Positions 25,370 to 34,102 of a stretch of DNA of 64,000 nt are shown here, in pieces. Source of the DNA: an uncultured Prevotellaceae bacterium. Its GTDB lineage: Bacteria > Bacteroidota > Bacteroidia > Bacteroidales > Bacteroidaceae. Position 1 is the stretch's first letter; every line of letters begins with the position of its first letter. Below the pieces are notes generated by a model, which had not been told where the DNA came from, did not search any database, and saw nothing but the letters and a program-made list of their open reading frames with translations. A program made the position numbers and the translations under genes. The stretch covers positions 1 through 64,000 of the forward strand of contig CACWNV010000007.1 in assembly GCA_902762325.1 (NCBI GenBank). Reading direction: 5' to 3'.

Positions 25370-25645
25370 TTATTCATTAACTGCGTCAGCAAGTTCTGCA
25401 CCAGCCTTGAACTTTGCAATCTTCTTAGCAGCGATCTGGATTTTCTCCTTTGTTGCAGGATTAATACCTTCACGTGCAGGCTGTTCCTTAACGGTGAATG
25501 TACCGAAACCTACGAGCTGTACTTTATCACCAGCTACAAGAGCTTCCTGGATAGCAGCAACAGCAGCGTCTAAAGCCTTTTTAGCATCAACTTTTGTCAG
25601 GCCAGAACCAGCAGCGATCTTCTCAATTAATTCAGTCTTATTCAT
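25370..25645 (-). CDS. hup: HU-family DNA-binding protein
   Basis: 91-residue histone-like protein that bends and compacts DNA as a dimer. MNKTELIEKIAAGSGLTKVDAKKALDA and the signature GFGTFTVKEQPAREGINPATKE (beta arms with the intercalating Pro) are complete. It has a near-perfect promoter, consistent with high expression. Confidence 0.97.
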   Translation of the reverse strand: MNKTELIEKIAAGSGLTKVDAKKALDAAVAAIQEALVAGDKVQLVGFGTFTVKEQPAREGINPATKEKIQIAAKKIAKFKAGAELADAVNE

Positions 25646-25698
25646 AATTTTTGTTGATTTAATAATGGTTTGTAATAATAATTGTTGCTAATTTGGGA

Positions 25699-25729
25699 CA
25701 AATATAGGTTATTCATTTCATAAAACAAA
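25699..25729 (-). promoter_or_regulatory. Strong promoter of hup
   Basis: On the minus strand: TTTG, exact 19-bp spacer, TATATTTG (CAAA at 25726-25729, CAAATATA at 25699-25706), 53 bp before the ATG. One of the best matches to the Bacteroidetes consensus in the window. Confidence 0.8.
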
Positions 25730-25811
25730 CAAAAAATAAAAAAAAGTGAAGAATTATATGAAAAAAAACCGTTAAAGGATTGATTTTGTGTTTAATAACG
25801 GATATTTTTCG

Positions 25812-25819
25812 TAATTTTG
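25812..25819 (+). promoter_or_regulatory. -7 box (TAATTTTG) of the rhomboid gene
   Basis: Matches TAnnTTTG, 33 bp before the ATG at 25853. A TTTG lies 23 bp upstream, slightly farther than usual. Confidence 0.5.
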
Positions 25820-25852
25820 CGCCCGTTAAATCTTATAAAGGAAGAATCTAAC

Positions 25853-26782
25853 ATGCGCAATATACCTGTAGTTACAAAGAATCTGCTAATCATCAATGTG
25901 TTGGTGTTTCTGGCTACCGTTGCCTTTGGAGGACAAAGTTTCGGTAATGAGACGGCTTATCGGTTGAACAACATTCTGGGGCTGCATTTCTTTCTGGCTC
26001 CTGATTTCCATATTTATCAGTTGTTTACCTACATGTTTGCCCATGGCGGTTTCACTCATTTGTTCTTCAACATGTTTGCTCTATGGATGTTTGGCTGTGT
26101 CGTTGAGAACGTATGGGGCCCGAAAAAATTCATTTTTTATTACATTTCCTGTGGTGTGGGTGCTGGAATGTTTCAGGAACTTGCCCAGTTTGGCCAGTTT
26201 TATATGGAGATTACTTCGCAGCAGCCGACATTGGGCATACTTGATATGCCAGCTGTTGCCACGCAACTGGGCGAAGCATTGAACACCTGGACGACAGTGG
26301 GTGCTTCGGGAGCCATTTACGCAATACTACTTGCATTTGGAATGATTTTTCCCGAGGAGCGCATTTTTATCTTCCCGCTGCCTATCCCCATTAAAGCCAA
26401 GTGGTTTGTACTGCTTTATGCCGGAATTGAACTGTTCTCTGCAATCTCCACTTCTGGTGACGGCGTGGCCCATCTTGCCCACCTCGGTGGTATGATCTTC
26501 GGCTTCTTCATGATTCGCTATTGGCAGAAGAATCCGTCGAAAGGCTATGGCCCGAGTAAGGGGGAGGACTTTTTCAGCAACCTTCGATCGAGTTGGGAAA
26601 AACGTACTAAGAAAAAAGCTGACACAGGAAGGAACTCCACAGGTAATCCCGATTGGGATTATAATGCGCAAAAAAAGACGGAGCAGGATGAGATCGACAG
26701 GATTCTTGACAAAATACGCAGGAGTGGCTACGACAGTCTCACTGCAGAGGAAAAGCGGAAGCTTTTTGATCAAAGCAAATAG
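25853..26782 (+). CDS. Rhomboid family intramembrane serine protease
   Basis: 309 residues from ATG 25853; the in-frame ATG at 25817 lies inside the -7 box. Six or so membrane helices. The catalytic Ser is in GASGAIYA (near residue 149) and the catalytic His in HLAHLGGM (near residue 207); AHGGFTHLFFNMFALWMFG is the conserved loop region. It cleaves helices inside the membrane. The C-terminal ~70 residues are cytoplasmic and charged. It is 3 bp upstream of the next gene, so co-transcribed. Confidence 0.92.
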   Translation: MRNIPVVTKNLLIINVLVFLATVAFGGQSFGNETAYRLNNILGLHFFLAPDFHIYQLFTYMFAHGGFTHLFFNMFALWMFGCVVENVWGPKKFIFYYISCGVGAGMFQELAQFGQFYMEITSQQPTLGILDMPAVATQLGEALNTWTTVGASGAIYAILLAFGMIFPEERIFIFPLPIPIKAKWFVLLYAGIELFSAISTSGDGVAHLAHLGGMIFGFFMIRYWQKNPSKGYGPSKGEDFFSNLRSSWEKRTKKKADTGRNSTGNPDWDYNAQKKTEQDEIDRILDKIRRSGYDSLTAEEKRKLFDQSK

Positions 26783-26785
26783 GAA

Positions 26786-27889
26786 ATGATTAAAAAGCTG
26801 AAATGGATTACTCAGCAGGTGATAGCGGGTGCCAATGTCGCTACCATTCTGATGATGTTGTTGATTGGTTTCTCTGGGTATCTCAACCCTGTGAAGTTTC
26901 CTGTCTTGTCCAGTCTGGGACTTCTTTTCCCGTTCTTTCTGTTTATCAATCTGCTTTTTCTGGTCTTCTGGCTGGTTTTTGTCCCGCGGAAAGCATATAT
27001 CCCCATCCTTGGATTCATATTGGCTTTTTCACCCATCCGTAAATTCATACCCTTGAATGTTCCGCGTGAAGCTCCTGCTGACGCAATCAAGGTGATGTCC
27101 TACAATGTCTATCTCTTTGCCGGGTGGGCAACTCCGAAGGGTGAGGTCAATGATATTTTGCAGTATATCTACGATCAGAATGCAGATATAGTCTGTTTGC
27201 AGGAGTCCGCCACTCATGAAGTGGGGCAGAAGATGGTGGATTCTGTCATCAATGCACGCTATGAATATCGTGATACGGTGAGGAGGAGAAAAAAGAGTTG
27301 TGACGTGTTGTCGGTGTATTCCCATTTCCCCATCATTGGTCACGAGCGTATTCCTATAGAGTCGGCAAGTAATATCGTTGCTGCTTTCCATCTGAAAATC
27401 AACGATGATACCGTGACTGTCATTAATGCTCATCTGGAATCTGTCGGCTTGTCGATGGAAGACAAATCAGAGTTTAAAGACTTGGTAAAAGGAAACCTGA
27501 AAGCGGATTCCGCAGAGACGACATCGAAGAAGCTGATTGACAAGATTGGGGAAAGGTCGGCGATAAGAGCTCCGCAGGCAAGGGCTGTAGCACAATATAT
27601 CTCAGAACATCCAGGCAGGAGCTTCATCGTGTGCGGCGACTTCAACGACGGACCGTTGTCTTACACCCATCGGATTGTTTCAAAAGGACTGACCGACTGC
27701 TTTGTCGCAACAGGAAACGGCATGGGTATTTCTTATCATAATAATGCATTCTTTGTGCGTATCGATAACATCATGTGTTCCAAAGACTGGGTGCCTTATA
27801 ACTGTCATATTGATAGTAAAATCGGTGCATCAGACCATTATCCTATCATTTGCTGGTTGAAAAAGCGGCCAAATCCTTTAAAAAATTAA
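26786..27889 (+). CDS. Membrane-bound endonuclease/exonuclease/phosphatase family protein
   Basis: 367 residues. Three hydrophobic helices occupy residues ~10-85, then the EEP domain: VMSYNVYLFAGW (metal site Asn), VCLQES (Glu), NAHLESVG, GDFNDGPLSYTHR (Asp/Asn) and ASDHYPI (Asp-His) are all present, so it should be a metal-dependent phosphodiesterase. Substrate is not deducible; family members act on DNA, inositol phosphates or sphingomyelin. Located 3 bp after the rhomboid gene. Confidence 0.85.
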   Translation: MIKKLKWITQQVIAGANVATILMMLLIGFSGYLNPVKFPVLSSLGLLFPFFLFINLLFLVFWLVFVPRKAYIPILGFILAFSPIRKFIPLNVPREAPADAIKVMSYNVYLFAGWATPKGEVNDILQYIYDQNADIVCLQESATHEVGQKMVDSVINARYEYRDTVRRRKKSCDVLSVYSHFPIIGHERIPIESASNIVAAFHLKINDDTVTVINAHLESVGLSMEDKSEFKDLVKGNLKADSAETTSKKLIDKIGERSAIRAPQARAVAQYISEHPGRSFIVCGDFNDGPLSYTHRIVSKGLTDCFVATGNGMGISYHNNAFFVRIDNIMCSKDWVPYNCHIDSKIGASDHYPIICWLKKRPNPLKN

Positions 27890-27929
27890 TAAATAACGCG
27901 ATAAATTTTTCATAATGCTAAAAAATGAC

Positions 27930-27937
27930 TATCTTTG
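27930..27937 (+). promoter_or_regulatory. -7 box (TATCTTTG) of secDF
   Basis: Matches TAnnTTTG and leaves a leader of about 70 nt before the ATG at 28011. The leader is AT-rich; no riboswitch was recognised. Confidence 0.5.
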
Positions 27938-28010
27938 CATGCTAATTGGCCTACAGTCAGTTGGCTTCTTAGGTTTAGCCAAGGAATAACAATCAAATTT
28001 AAACATAAAA

Positions 28011-31007
28011 ATGCAAAACAAAGGAATTGTAATTGTAACAGCCGTCTTGCTGACGCTTGCAAGTATCTTCTATTTGTCTTTCTCTGCTGCCACAAGCTAT
28101 TTTGATAAGCAGGCAGCAAAGCTGAAGGATCCGATCGCACAGCAGAACTACAAAGATTCTGTGAAGTACATGGGTATCTACTCATACCAGAAGTGCTTGG
28201 AAACACAGATTGGTCTCGGACTTGACCTGAAAGGCGGTATGAACGTCATTTTGGAGATCAGTGTTCCCGACGTAGTTGAGATGCTGGCTGATCACAAGAC
28301 CGACGCTGCCTTCGTGAAATCAATGAAGGAGGCAAAGAAAGAAGAAGAGACAAGTCAGGACGACTTCATCTCGTTGTTTATCAAAGCTTATCAGAAGAAT
28401 GCTCCCGGACATCGGCTGGCCGAGATTTTTGCCACACAGCAGCTGCAAGGCAAGGTGAGCCCGCAGAGTTCAGATAGTGAAGTGGAGAAGGCACTTCGTG
28501 CAGAGGTACAGAATGCCATCGACAACTCATTCAACGTTGTCCGCACTCGTATCGACAAATTCGGCGTCGTTCAGCCCAACATCCAGAAGCTCGAGGGACA
28601 GCAGGGACGTATCATGGTTGAAATGCCTGGTATCCGTGAGCCGGAGCGTATGCGTAAGCTGCTTCAGGGTAGTGCAAACCTGGAGTTCTGGGAGACATAC
28701 AATTCTAACGAGGTTATTCCTTATCTGACACAGATAGATGCTCGTCTGGCTAATGCAGACGGCGAGGCTGCCAAGGCTGACAGCACTGTTGCCCAGGCCG
28801 ATACGACAAAGGCCGAGGCTGCTGATGCCAAGGATGCCAAGACTCAGCCTAAGTTCAAAGTCAATGCTGCCGATAAGGGCGGTGTGGCAAATAACAGCGA
28901 CGCTGAGGCTGCTGCAGCCAAGAAACAGCACCCGCTGCTGGCTATCTTCCAGCCCACAGACGGTCAGCTGAGCATGGTGGGATTTGCTAACGTGCGTGAT
29001 ACCGCTGAGATTAACAGCATTATCCGTTCTGCCGTTGCCAAGCAGATTCTTCCTTCCGACCTGAAACTGTTGTGGAGCGCTAAGCCGACCGACATGATTC
29101 AGGGTTCAAAGAACATCTATGAGCTGCACGCGCTGAAGGTTACCAACTCAAGCGGTCGTGCTCCCCTGGAGGGTGATGTCGTTACCGATGCTACCGACCA
29201 GTTCAATCATCTGACCGGTCAGCCTGAGGTTTCAATGTCTATGAACACTGAAGGTGCCCGTCGTTGGGCTGCTCTTACCAAAGCAAACGTCGGTAAGGCT
29301 ATCGCTATCGTACTGGATGACGCTGTTTACTCTGCTCCTCGTGTCAACGGTGAGATTGATGGTGGACAGTCTTCTATCAGCGGTAACTTCACCATTGAAG
29401 ATACAAAAGACCTTGCCAACACATTGAAGTCTGGACGTATGCCCGCACCTGCACGTATCGTACAGGAAGAGGTGGTTGGTCCTACACTCGGTCACCAGTC
29501 CATCAAGCAGGGAGTGCTTTCTTTCGTCATTGCATTCGTGCTTCTGATGATCTACATGCTCATCATGTATGATGTGATTCCTGGTACACTGGCTAACCTC
29601 GCCCTGATTATCAACCTGTTCTTCACGTTGGGAATCCTAACCTCGTTCCAGGCGGCACTTACCATGTCGGGTATCGCCGGTCTTGTGCTGTCACTCGGTA
29701 CGGCGGTCGATGCCAACGTGCTTATCTATGAGCGTACAAAAGAAGAGCTGCGTGCCGGAAAGGGCATCAAGCAGGCTGTCGCTGAAGGTTACAGCAACGC
29801 TTTCTCTGCTATCTTCGACTCTAACTTGACATCAGTCATCACAGGTATCATCCTGCTCGTCTTCGGTACAGGTCCTATCCGTGGTTTTGCTACGACATGG
29901 ATCATCGGTATCGCCTGTTCGTTCTTCACCGCTGTGTTCCTCACTCGTCTTGTTTGGGAGCATCAGTTGAAGCGCGACCGCTGGCTGAACCAGAAGTTCT
30001 GTACAAGTATCTCAAAGAACCTGATGCAGAACATGCACGTTCCATTCATGTCAATGTATAAGAAGACACGAGTATTGGTAGGCATTGCAATTGTTGTGTT
30101 TATCGCCAGCTTCATTCTCCGCGGACTCAGCAAGAGCATCGACTTCACCGGTGGACGTAACTATGTACTGCAGTTCGAGAAGCAGACAGAGCCTGAGCAG
30201 GTTCGTGGCATCATCGCCGAAGCTTTCGCCGGCTACAATACAAGTGCACTCGCACTGGGTACAGATGGCCGTACCATCCGTATCTCTACCAACTATAAGA
30301 TTGAGTCGAACGATCCGGTTGTGGATGATGAGGTAGAAACAATCCTCTACAATGCCTTGAAGAAGGCAGGTCTCGTCAGCCAGACTGATGTGCTGTCGTT
30401 CAAGAATCCTGATGTACGTGAGGGCGGTTCTATCATCAGTTCTCAGAAGGTCGGTCCTTCTGTGGCTAAGAGCATCACCTATAATGCATTCATCAGTGTG
30501 ATCATCGCCATGATCGCAATCTTCCTCTACATCCTGTTACGTTTCCGCAACGTGGCATTCTCTGTAGGTTCTGTTGTCGCACTGGCTGTTGATACCCTTG
30601 TTGTGCTGGGTATCTACTCACTCTGTTGGGGCTGGCTGCCCATCTCACTGGAGATCGACCAGACGTTCATCGGAGCTATTCTGACCGTGATTGGTTACTC
30701 TATCAACGATAAGGTGGTGGTATTCGACCGTATCCGTGAGAATCTCAGACTGCATCCGAAACAGGATACCCAGAAGTTGTTCAACGATTCAATCAACCAG
30801 ACACTTGCCCGTACCATCAATACTTCATGTTCTACATTGATCGTGTTGCTCTGTATCTTCATCCTTGGTGGTGACAGCATCCGTAGCTTCTCGTTCGCAA
30901 TGATTCTCGGTGTAGTATTCGGTACGCTTTCTTCAATCTTCATCGCATCTCCTATTGCTTATCTCGTGATGGGACGCAAGATCAAAGAAGAAGTTGAAGT
31001 TGCATAA
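28011..31007 (+). CDS. secDF: SecD-SecF fusion protein
   Basis: 998 residues. Proton-driven subunits that pull secreted proteins through SecYEG. The SecD half (to ~670) has GLDLKGGMNVILEI near residue 66 and TAVDANVLIYERTKEELRAG; the SecF half opens with a new helix at ~683 and has SIDFTGGRNYVLQF and NDKVVVFDRIREN. Between them the fusion is continuous, as usual in Bacteroidetes. A low-complexity Ala/Asp/Lys segment (residues ~247-305) lies in the periplasmic part of SecD. Inner membrane. A strong terminator follows. Confidence 0.97.
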   Translation: MQNKGIVIVTAVLLTLASIFYLSFSAATSYFDKQAAKLKDPIAQQNYKDSVKYMGIYSYQKCLETQIGLGLDLKGGMNVILEISVPDVVEMLADHKTDAAFVKSMKEAKKEEETSQDDFISLFIKAYQKNAPGHRLAEIFATQQLQGKVSPQSSDSEVEKALRAEVQNAIDNSFNVVRTRIDKFGVVQPNIQKLEGQQGRIMVEMPGIREPERMRKLLQGSANLEFWETYNSNEVIPYLTQIDARLANADGEAAKADSTVAQADTTKAEAADAKDAKTQPKFKVNAADKGGVANNSDAEAAAAKKQHPLLAIFQPTDGQLSMVGFANVRDTAEINSIIRSAVAKQILPSDLKLLWSAKPTDMIQGSKNIYELHALKVTNSSGRAPLEGDVVTDATDQFNHLTGQPEVSMSMNTEGARRWAALTKANVGKAIAIVLDDAVYSAPRVNGEIDGGQSSISGNFTIEDTKDLANTLKSGRMPAPARIVQEEVVGPTLGHQSIKQGVLSFVIAFVLLMIYMLIMYDVIPGTLANLALIINLFFTLGILTSFQAALTMSGIAGLVLSLGTAVDANVLIYERTKEELRAGKGIKQAVAEGYSNAFSAIFDSNLTSVITGIILLVFGTGPIRGFATTWIIGIACSFFTAVFLTRLVWEHQLKRDRWLNQKFCTSISKNLMQNMHVPFMSMYKKTRVLVGIAIVVFIASFILRGLSKSIDFTGGRNYVLQFEKQTEPEQVRGIIAEAFAGYNTSALALGTDGRTIRISTNYKIESNDPVVDDEVETILYNALKKAGLVSQTDVLSFKNPDVREGGSIISSQKVGPSVAKSITYNAFISVIIAMIAIFLYILLRFRNVAFSVGSVVALAVDTLVVLGIYSLCWGWLPISLEIDQTFIGAILTVIGYSINDKVVVFDRIRENLRLHPKQDTQKLFNDSINQTLARTINTSCSTLIVLLCIFILGGDSIRSFSFAMILGVVFGTLSSIFIASPIAYLVMGRKIKEEVEVA

Positions 31008-31040
31008 GTCTTAGAAGAGACATACTATTTAAGTGATATA

Positions 31041-31077
31041 AAGCCCAAAAGTCAGCTAACGACTTTTGGGCTTTTTC
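31041..31077 (+). terminator. Terminator of secDF
   Basis: Perfect 13-bp stem AAGCCCAAAAGTC / GACTTTTGGGCTT with a 7-nt loop and T tract. Confidence 0.92.
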
Positions 31078-31143
31078 TGTATAATATAATGCTTTCTCTA
31101 TGATTAACGGTTCTCGGAAGAAGTGGAAAAAGCATGAATAATG

Positions 31144-31533
31144 TTTACAAAAACTTGTCGGGGAAAAGTGGTGAAAGAGAAGTTAAAATGTGTAAAATAT
31201 GATTCTTCACTCTTCATCCTTCATTCTTCATTTTGCGAAAGATAAGCTTTCGCAGTGCGAAAGGTAAGCTTTGACCGCGCCAAAGGTTATGTTTGGTCGC
31301 ATGAAACATGACCTTTCACACGACGAAACATGGTCTTTCGCGCAACGAAACCTTACCTTTGGCAAATTCATCTTTTGTAAACTGCCCGTTTACAGATAAA
31401 TATCCGTGTAACCATTTGTCATTCAATACATTATGAAAAATCTCAAAAAAGGCGTTTTTTCGACCGAGTGACCCTTTCGTTCGCGCTGATGGCCTTAATT
31501 TGGGGTCAAAATTCGAATATTTTTTGACAAAAG
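31144..31533 (-). repeat. Dispersed 22-bp-period hairpin-array element, copy 2
   Basis: Reverse-oriented copy of the element at 13148 and 51747. Its array is 31241-31357, again exactly 117 bp: six 7-nt linkers and five 15-nt cores. Read on the minus strand the cores match copy 3 (only the last differs, at two bases), while linkers 1 and 5 differ from copy 3. The segment from GAATTTTGACCCC (31500-31516) is conserved, but about 20 nt of the following stretch (about 31483-31499) is replaced relative to copies 1 and 3. It lies between the convergent secDF and the ADP-ribosylglycohydrolase gene. A short ORF read through it (31316-31543, minus) is not credible coding sequence. Confidence 0.85.
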
Positions 31534-31568
31534 AATCGTGCAACAGGGGTAGAGGAAAGGAAAAGTCG

Positions 31569-32363
31569 TTAGTCGTTTACGCTCTTTTGGATATACTCAT
31601 AGAACTGTTCCATCACTGTGAGAATATCGTGGGGAAGGTAAGAGTAGGCGCGGTCGATTATATTTTCGGGAATCTCATAACATGCCTCTGCCAATGAGCA
31701 GGCTATTGCTGCCTTGGTGTCGGTGTCGCCCTTTGCCATAATCGCATTACGGAGAGTCTCTTCGAAATTGTTGGCATCGATGAAGCAGCGTAGTGCTGCC
31801 GGCACCGTCTCCTGACAAGTGGAGTCGAAATGTCCCAGGTCACCGATGCGGAAGACATCCTTCAACGGTGGCAGAGAGTACCCGAAATTACGTTTGACAG
31901 CTATCTCAAGATCATCTTTAGGCACACGGCATGTACGCAGCCAATAGATACATGTGGCTATGCATTGTGCCCCCTTGATGCCTTCACGATGGCAGTGGCT
32001 TACCTGTGCGCTTAGCTTTGCCTGAAGCATCACCTCTTCGTAGGTGTCGAAGAGCCATCCTACCGGGCTTACACGCATGGCACTCCCGTTGCCGTATGAT
32101 GATTGCGGCAGCGGGTTCTTCTCATGAAGCCAGTGCTGGAACATGCCGCCATAGCCCCCTTTTGGATTCGGGTAGCGGTGGCACCAGTCGAGAAGAGAAT
32201 CTTTGTATTCACGGTGATTGATGATAGCATCGGCAATAGCTATCGTGCAGATGGTGTCGTCGGTATAGTCGCAAGTATCGGTGAAGAGCTTGAACCCTTC
32301 ACTTGGCGTTTCGTCAAACTCGAAACGGGAACCGACTATATCTCCAATAATTGCGCCTATCAT
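31569..32363 (-). CDS. ADP-ribosylglycohydrolase family protein
   Basis: 264 residues. MIGAIIGDIVGSRFEF opens the family fold; DYTDDTICTIAIADAI near residue 33 carries the metal-binding Thr-Asp-Asp, and AKGDTDTKAAIACSLAEA near residue 209 carries the second Asp-x-Asp-Thr metal motif. Members remove ADP-ribose from proteins or nucleic acids (DraG, ARH1-3) or phosphate esters. Substrate here is unknown. It stands alone, just beside tRNA-Arg and repeat copy 2. Confidence 0.9.
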   Translation of the reverse strand: MIGAIIGDIVGSRFEFDETPSEGFKLFTDTCDYTDDTICTIAIADAIINHREYKDSLLDWCHRYPNPKGGYGGMFQHWLHEKNPLPQSSYGNGSAMRVSPVGWLFDTYEEVMLQAKLSAQVSHCHREGIKGAQCIATCIYWLRTCRVPKDDLEIAVKRNFGYSLPPLKDVFRIGDLGHFDSTCQETVPAALRCFIDANNFEETLRNAIMAKGDTDTKAAIACSLAEACYEIPENIIDRAYSYLPHDILTVMEQFYEYIQKSVND

Positions 32364-32368
32364 GATAG

Positions 32369-32440
32369 TACTCCCACCGAGAATCGAACTCGGATCTAAT
32401 CTTTAGGAGAGACTTGTTCTATCCATTGAACTATGAGAGC
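32369..32440 (-). tRNA. tRNA-Arg (anticodon CCT)
   Basis: 72-nt cloverleaf on the minus strand: acceptor GCTCTCA/TGGGAGT with a G-T first pair, D stem GTTC/GAAC, anticodon loop CTCCTAA (reads AGG), T arm CGAG/CTCG-type with loop TTCGATT. CCA is not encoded. A promoter lies at 32455-32486. Confidence 0.95.
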
Positions 32441-32454
32441 CTGTGTTCTGCCTG

Positions 32455-32486
32455 CAAAGATACGGTAAAATACAGACAAAAACAAA
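32455..32486 (-). promoter_or_regulatory. Promoter of tRNA-Arg
   Basis: Minus-strand TTTG, 20-bp spacer and TATCTTTG (CAAA at 32483-32486, CAAAGATA at 32455-32462), 14 bp before the mature tRNA. Confidence 0.7.
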
Positions 32487-32516
32487 TTATAGGCTGCAAT
32501 TTTCAAAAAAAAGCAG

Positions 32517-32524
32517 TACCTTTG
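32517..32524 (+). promoter_or_regulatory. -7 box (TACCTTTG) of the HAD gene operon, leaderless type
   Basis: Ends 4 nt before the ATG at 32529 and is divergent from the tRNA-Arg promoter. Since the HAD catalytic motif begins at residue ~9, translation cannot start downstream; the mRNA should start at or next to the ATG. Confidence 0.55.
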
Positions 32525-32528
32525 CCAC

Positions 32529-33140
32529 ATGAGCAATCAAATCAAGAATATTGTGTTCGACTTGGGGGGAGTTCTGGTAGGGTTGGACGAGGGTTGTTGT
32601 ATTCAGGCTTTCGACCAGTTAGGATGCCAGCAGGTCTCGCATTATGTGAACCAACGTCTGGCACAAGGTCTTTTTCACGATTTAGAGATTGGCAATATCA
32701 GCACACGGCAGTTCTGCGATGAGGTACGCCGGATGACCGAAAGCAATGTGTCGGATGACGACATTATGAAGACGTGGAATCTGATGCTGGTCTCCATGCC
32801 TGACTATAAGAAGGAGAAGCTGATGGAGCTGCGCGGAAAGTATCGGCTCTTTCTGCTGAGTAACACCAACGATATTCATTGGCAGTTTTGCATGAATGAG
32901 CTGTTTCCTTATCAGGGAGGAACGATTGCCGACTGCTTTGAGCAGGTCTTCCTGTCCTATCAGATGCATCTGGCTAAGCCCGATGTGGACATTTTCAAAG
33001 AAGTACTTCGCCTTGCAGAGCTTAATCCCGACGAGACTCTTTTTGTGGACGACTCGCCCGTGAACATCGAGTCGGCAGAGCAGGCAGGTATGCACGGATT
33101 GTTGAACAGGCATCTTGACGACTGGATAAGTGAACTATGA
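32529..33140 (+). CDS. HAD-superfamily hydrolase (class IA)
   Basis: 203 residues. IVFDLGGVLVGLD (residues ~8-20) is motif I, although its second Asp is replaced by Gly (DLGGV as in many yihX/epoxide-hydrolase-like members). LLSNTNDIHW near residue 112 is motif II, a Lys in HLAKPDVDIFKEV (~148) and the acidic pair FVDDSPVNIESAEQAGM (~174) are motifs III and IV. A phosphatase of small phosphorylated metabolites such as sugar phosphates or FMN-like substrates is likely; its 4-bp overlap with ribF hints at a flavin or nucleotide link. Confidence 0.9.
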   Translation: MSNQIKNIVFDLGGVLVGLDEGCCIQAFDQLGCQQVSHYVNQRLAQGLFHDLEIGNISTRQFCDEVRRMTESNVSDDDIMKTWNLMLVSMPDYKKEKLMELRGKYRLFLLSNTNDIHWQFCMNELFPYQGGTIADCFEQVFLSYQMHLAKPDVDIFKEVLRLAELNPDETLFVDDSPVNIESAEQAGMHGLLNRHLDDWISEL

Positions 33141-34102
33141 GAATCATCAACTTGAATGATAATATGCCGACCGGCCTGCTCCCAAGTGTAGCGACAATCG
33201 GTCTTTTTGACGGGGTGCATTGCGGACATCGGTATCTTATCCGGCATGTCGTGGAAGAGGCAAGGGCTTCGTCCATGCAGTCTATGGTCATTACGTTCGA
33301 CTGCCCTCCAAGGCAGGTAATCCAGAGCGACTGGCATCCTGAGCTGCTTTGTACCTCCACGCGCAAGCTGGAACTGCTGTCAGGTACATCTATAGACAGT
33401 GTTTCCATCCTGCATTTTGACAAGGCGATGGCACAGTTGTCTGCCCGTACATTTATGGAGGAGGTGCTTCAGCGGCAGTTGAATGTGCGGAAACTGGTTA
33501 TCGGCTATGATAATCGCTTCGGACATAATCGTTCTGAGGGCTTCGAAGACTACGTACGATATGGCCGTGAAATCGGTATTGAGGTGGTACGTCACCATGC
33601 GTTCAGTGTTGACGGAGAGACCGTCAGTTCTTCCTTGGTGCGACGGCTTATCAAGGAGGGAGAGGTCAGACGTGCCAGCGAGTGCCTTGGCTACCACTAC
33701 CAGCTGTGCGGACGGGTAGTAGGGGGCTATCAGGAAGGACGAAAGCTTGGCTTCCCCACTGCCAATATTACCGTGAGCGACGATAATCTGCTCATCCCTG
33801 CCGCCGGTGTGTATGCAGTGATGGCATGTTGCAGCGGCTCGGATGAATTGCGTCCTGCCATGATGAATATCGGGACACGCCCGACGTATGGCGGGACAGG
33901 TCTGTCACTGGAGGTGAATATCTTCGACTTCCATGAGGATTTATATGATAAAGAACTGTCGGTCTTGTTCCTTCAGCGTATTCGTGAAGAGCGTATGTTC
34001 GGTTCTCCTGCAGAACTGCGGGAGCAGCTGATGGCCGATCGTGACCAGATAAGACAATTGATAGAACAGGACAGTAAACAAAATAACATACGAAAAAGAT
34101 GA
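33137..34102 (+). CDS. ribF: Bifunctional riboflavin kinase / FMN adenylyltransferase
   Basis: 321 residues. Makes FMN and FAD from riboflavin. N-terminal adenylyltransferase domain has GLFDGVHCGHRYLI (the GxFDGxHxGH signature, residues ~22-35) and GYDNRFGHNRSEG; the C-terminal kinase domain (~180-320) has GRVVGGYQEGRKLGFPTANI and NIGTRPTYGG. Cytoplasmic. It overlaps the HAD gene before it and the CPBP gene after it by 4 bp each (ATGA). Confidence 0.96.
   Translation: MRIINLNDNMPTGLLPSVATIGLFDGVHCGHRYLIRHVVEEARASSMQSMVITFDCPPRQVIQSDWHPELLCTSTRKLELLSGTSIDSVSILHFDKAMAQLSARTFMEEVLQRQLNVRKLVIGYDNRFGHNRSEGFEDYVRYGREIGIEVVRHHAFSVDGETVSSSLVRRLIKEGEVRRASECLGYHYQLCGRVVGGYQEGRKLGFPTANITVSDDNLLIPAAGVYAVMACCSGSDELRPAMMNIGTRPTYGGTGLSLEVNIFDFHEDLYDKELSVLFLQRIREERMFGSPAELREQLMADRDQIRQLIEQDSKQNNIRKR

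Noticed and set aside
31316..31543. 75-codon minus-strand ORF in repeat copy 2
   Set aside because: It lies in the non-coding repeat; the corresponding frame is not kept in copies 1 and 3.
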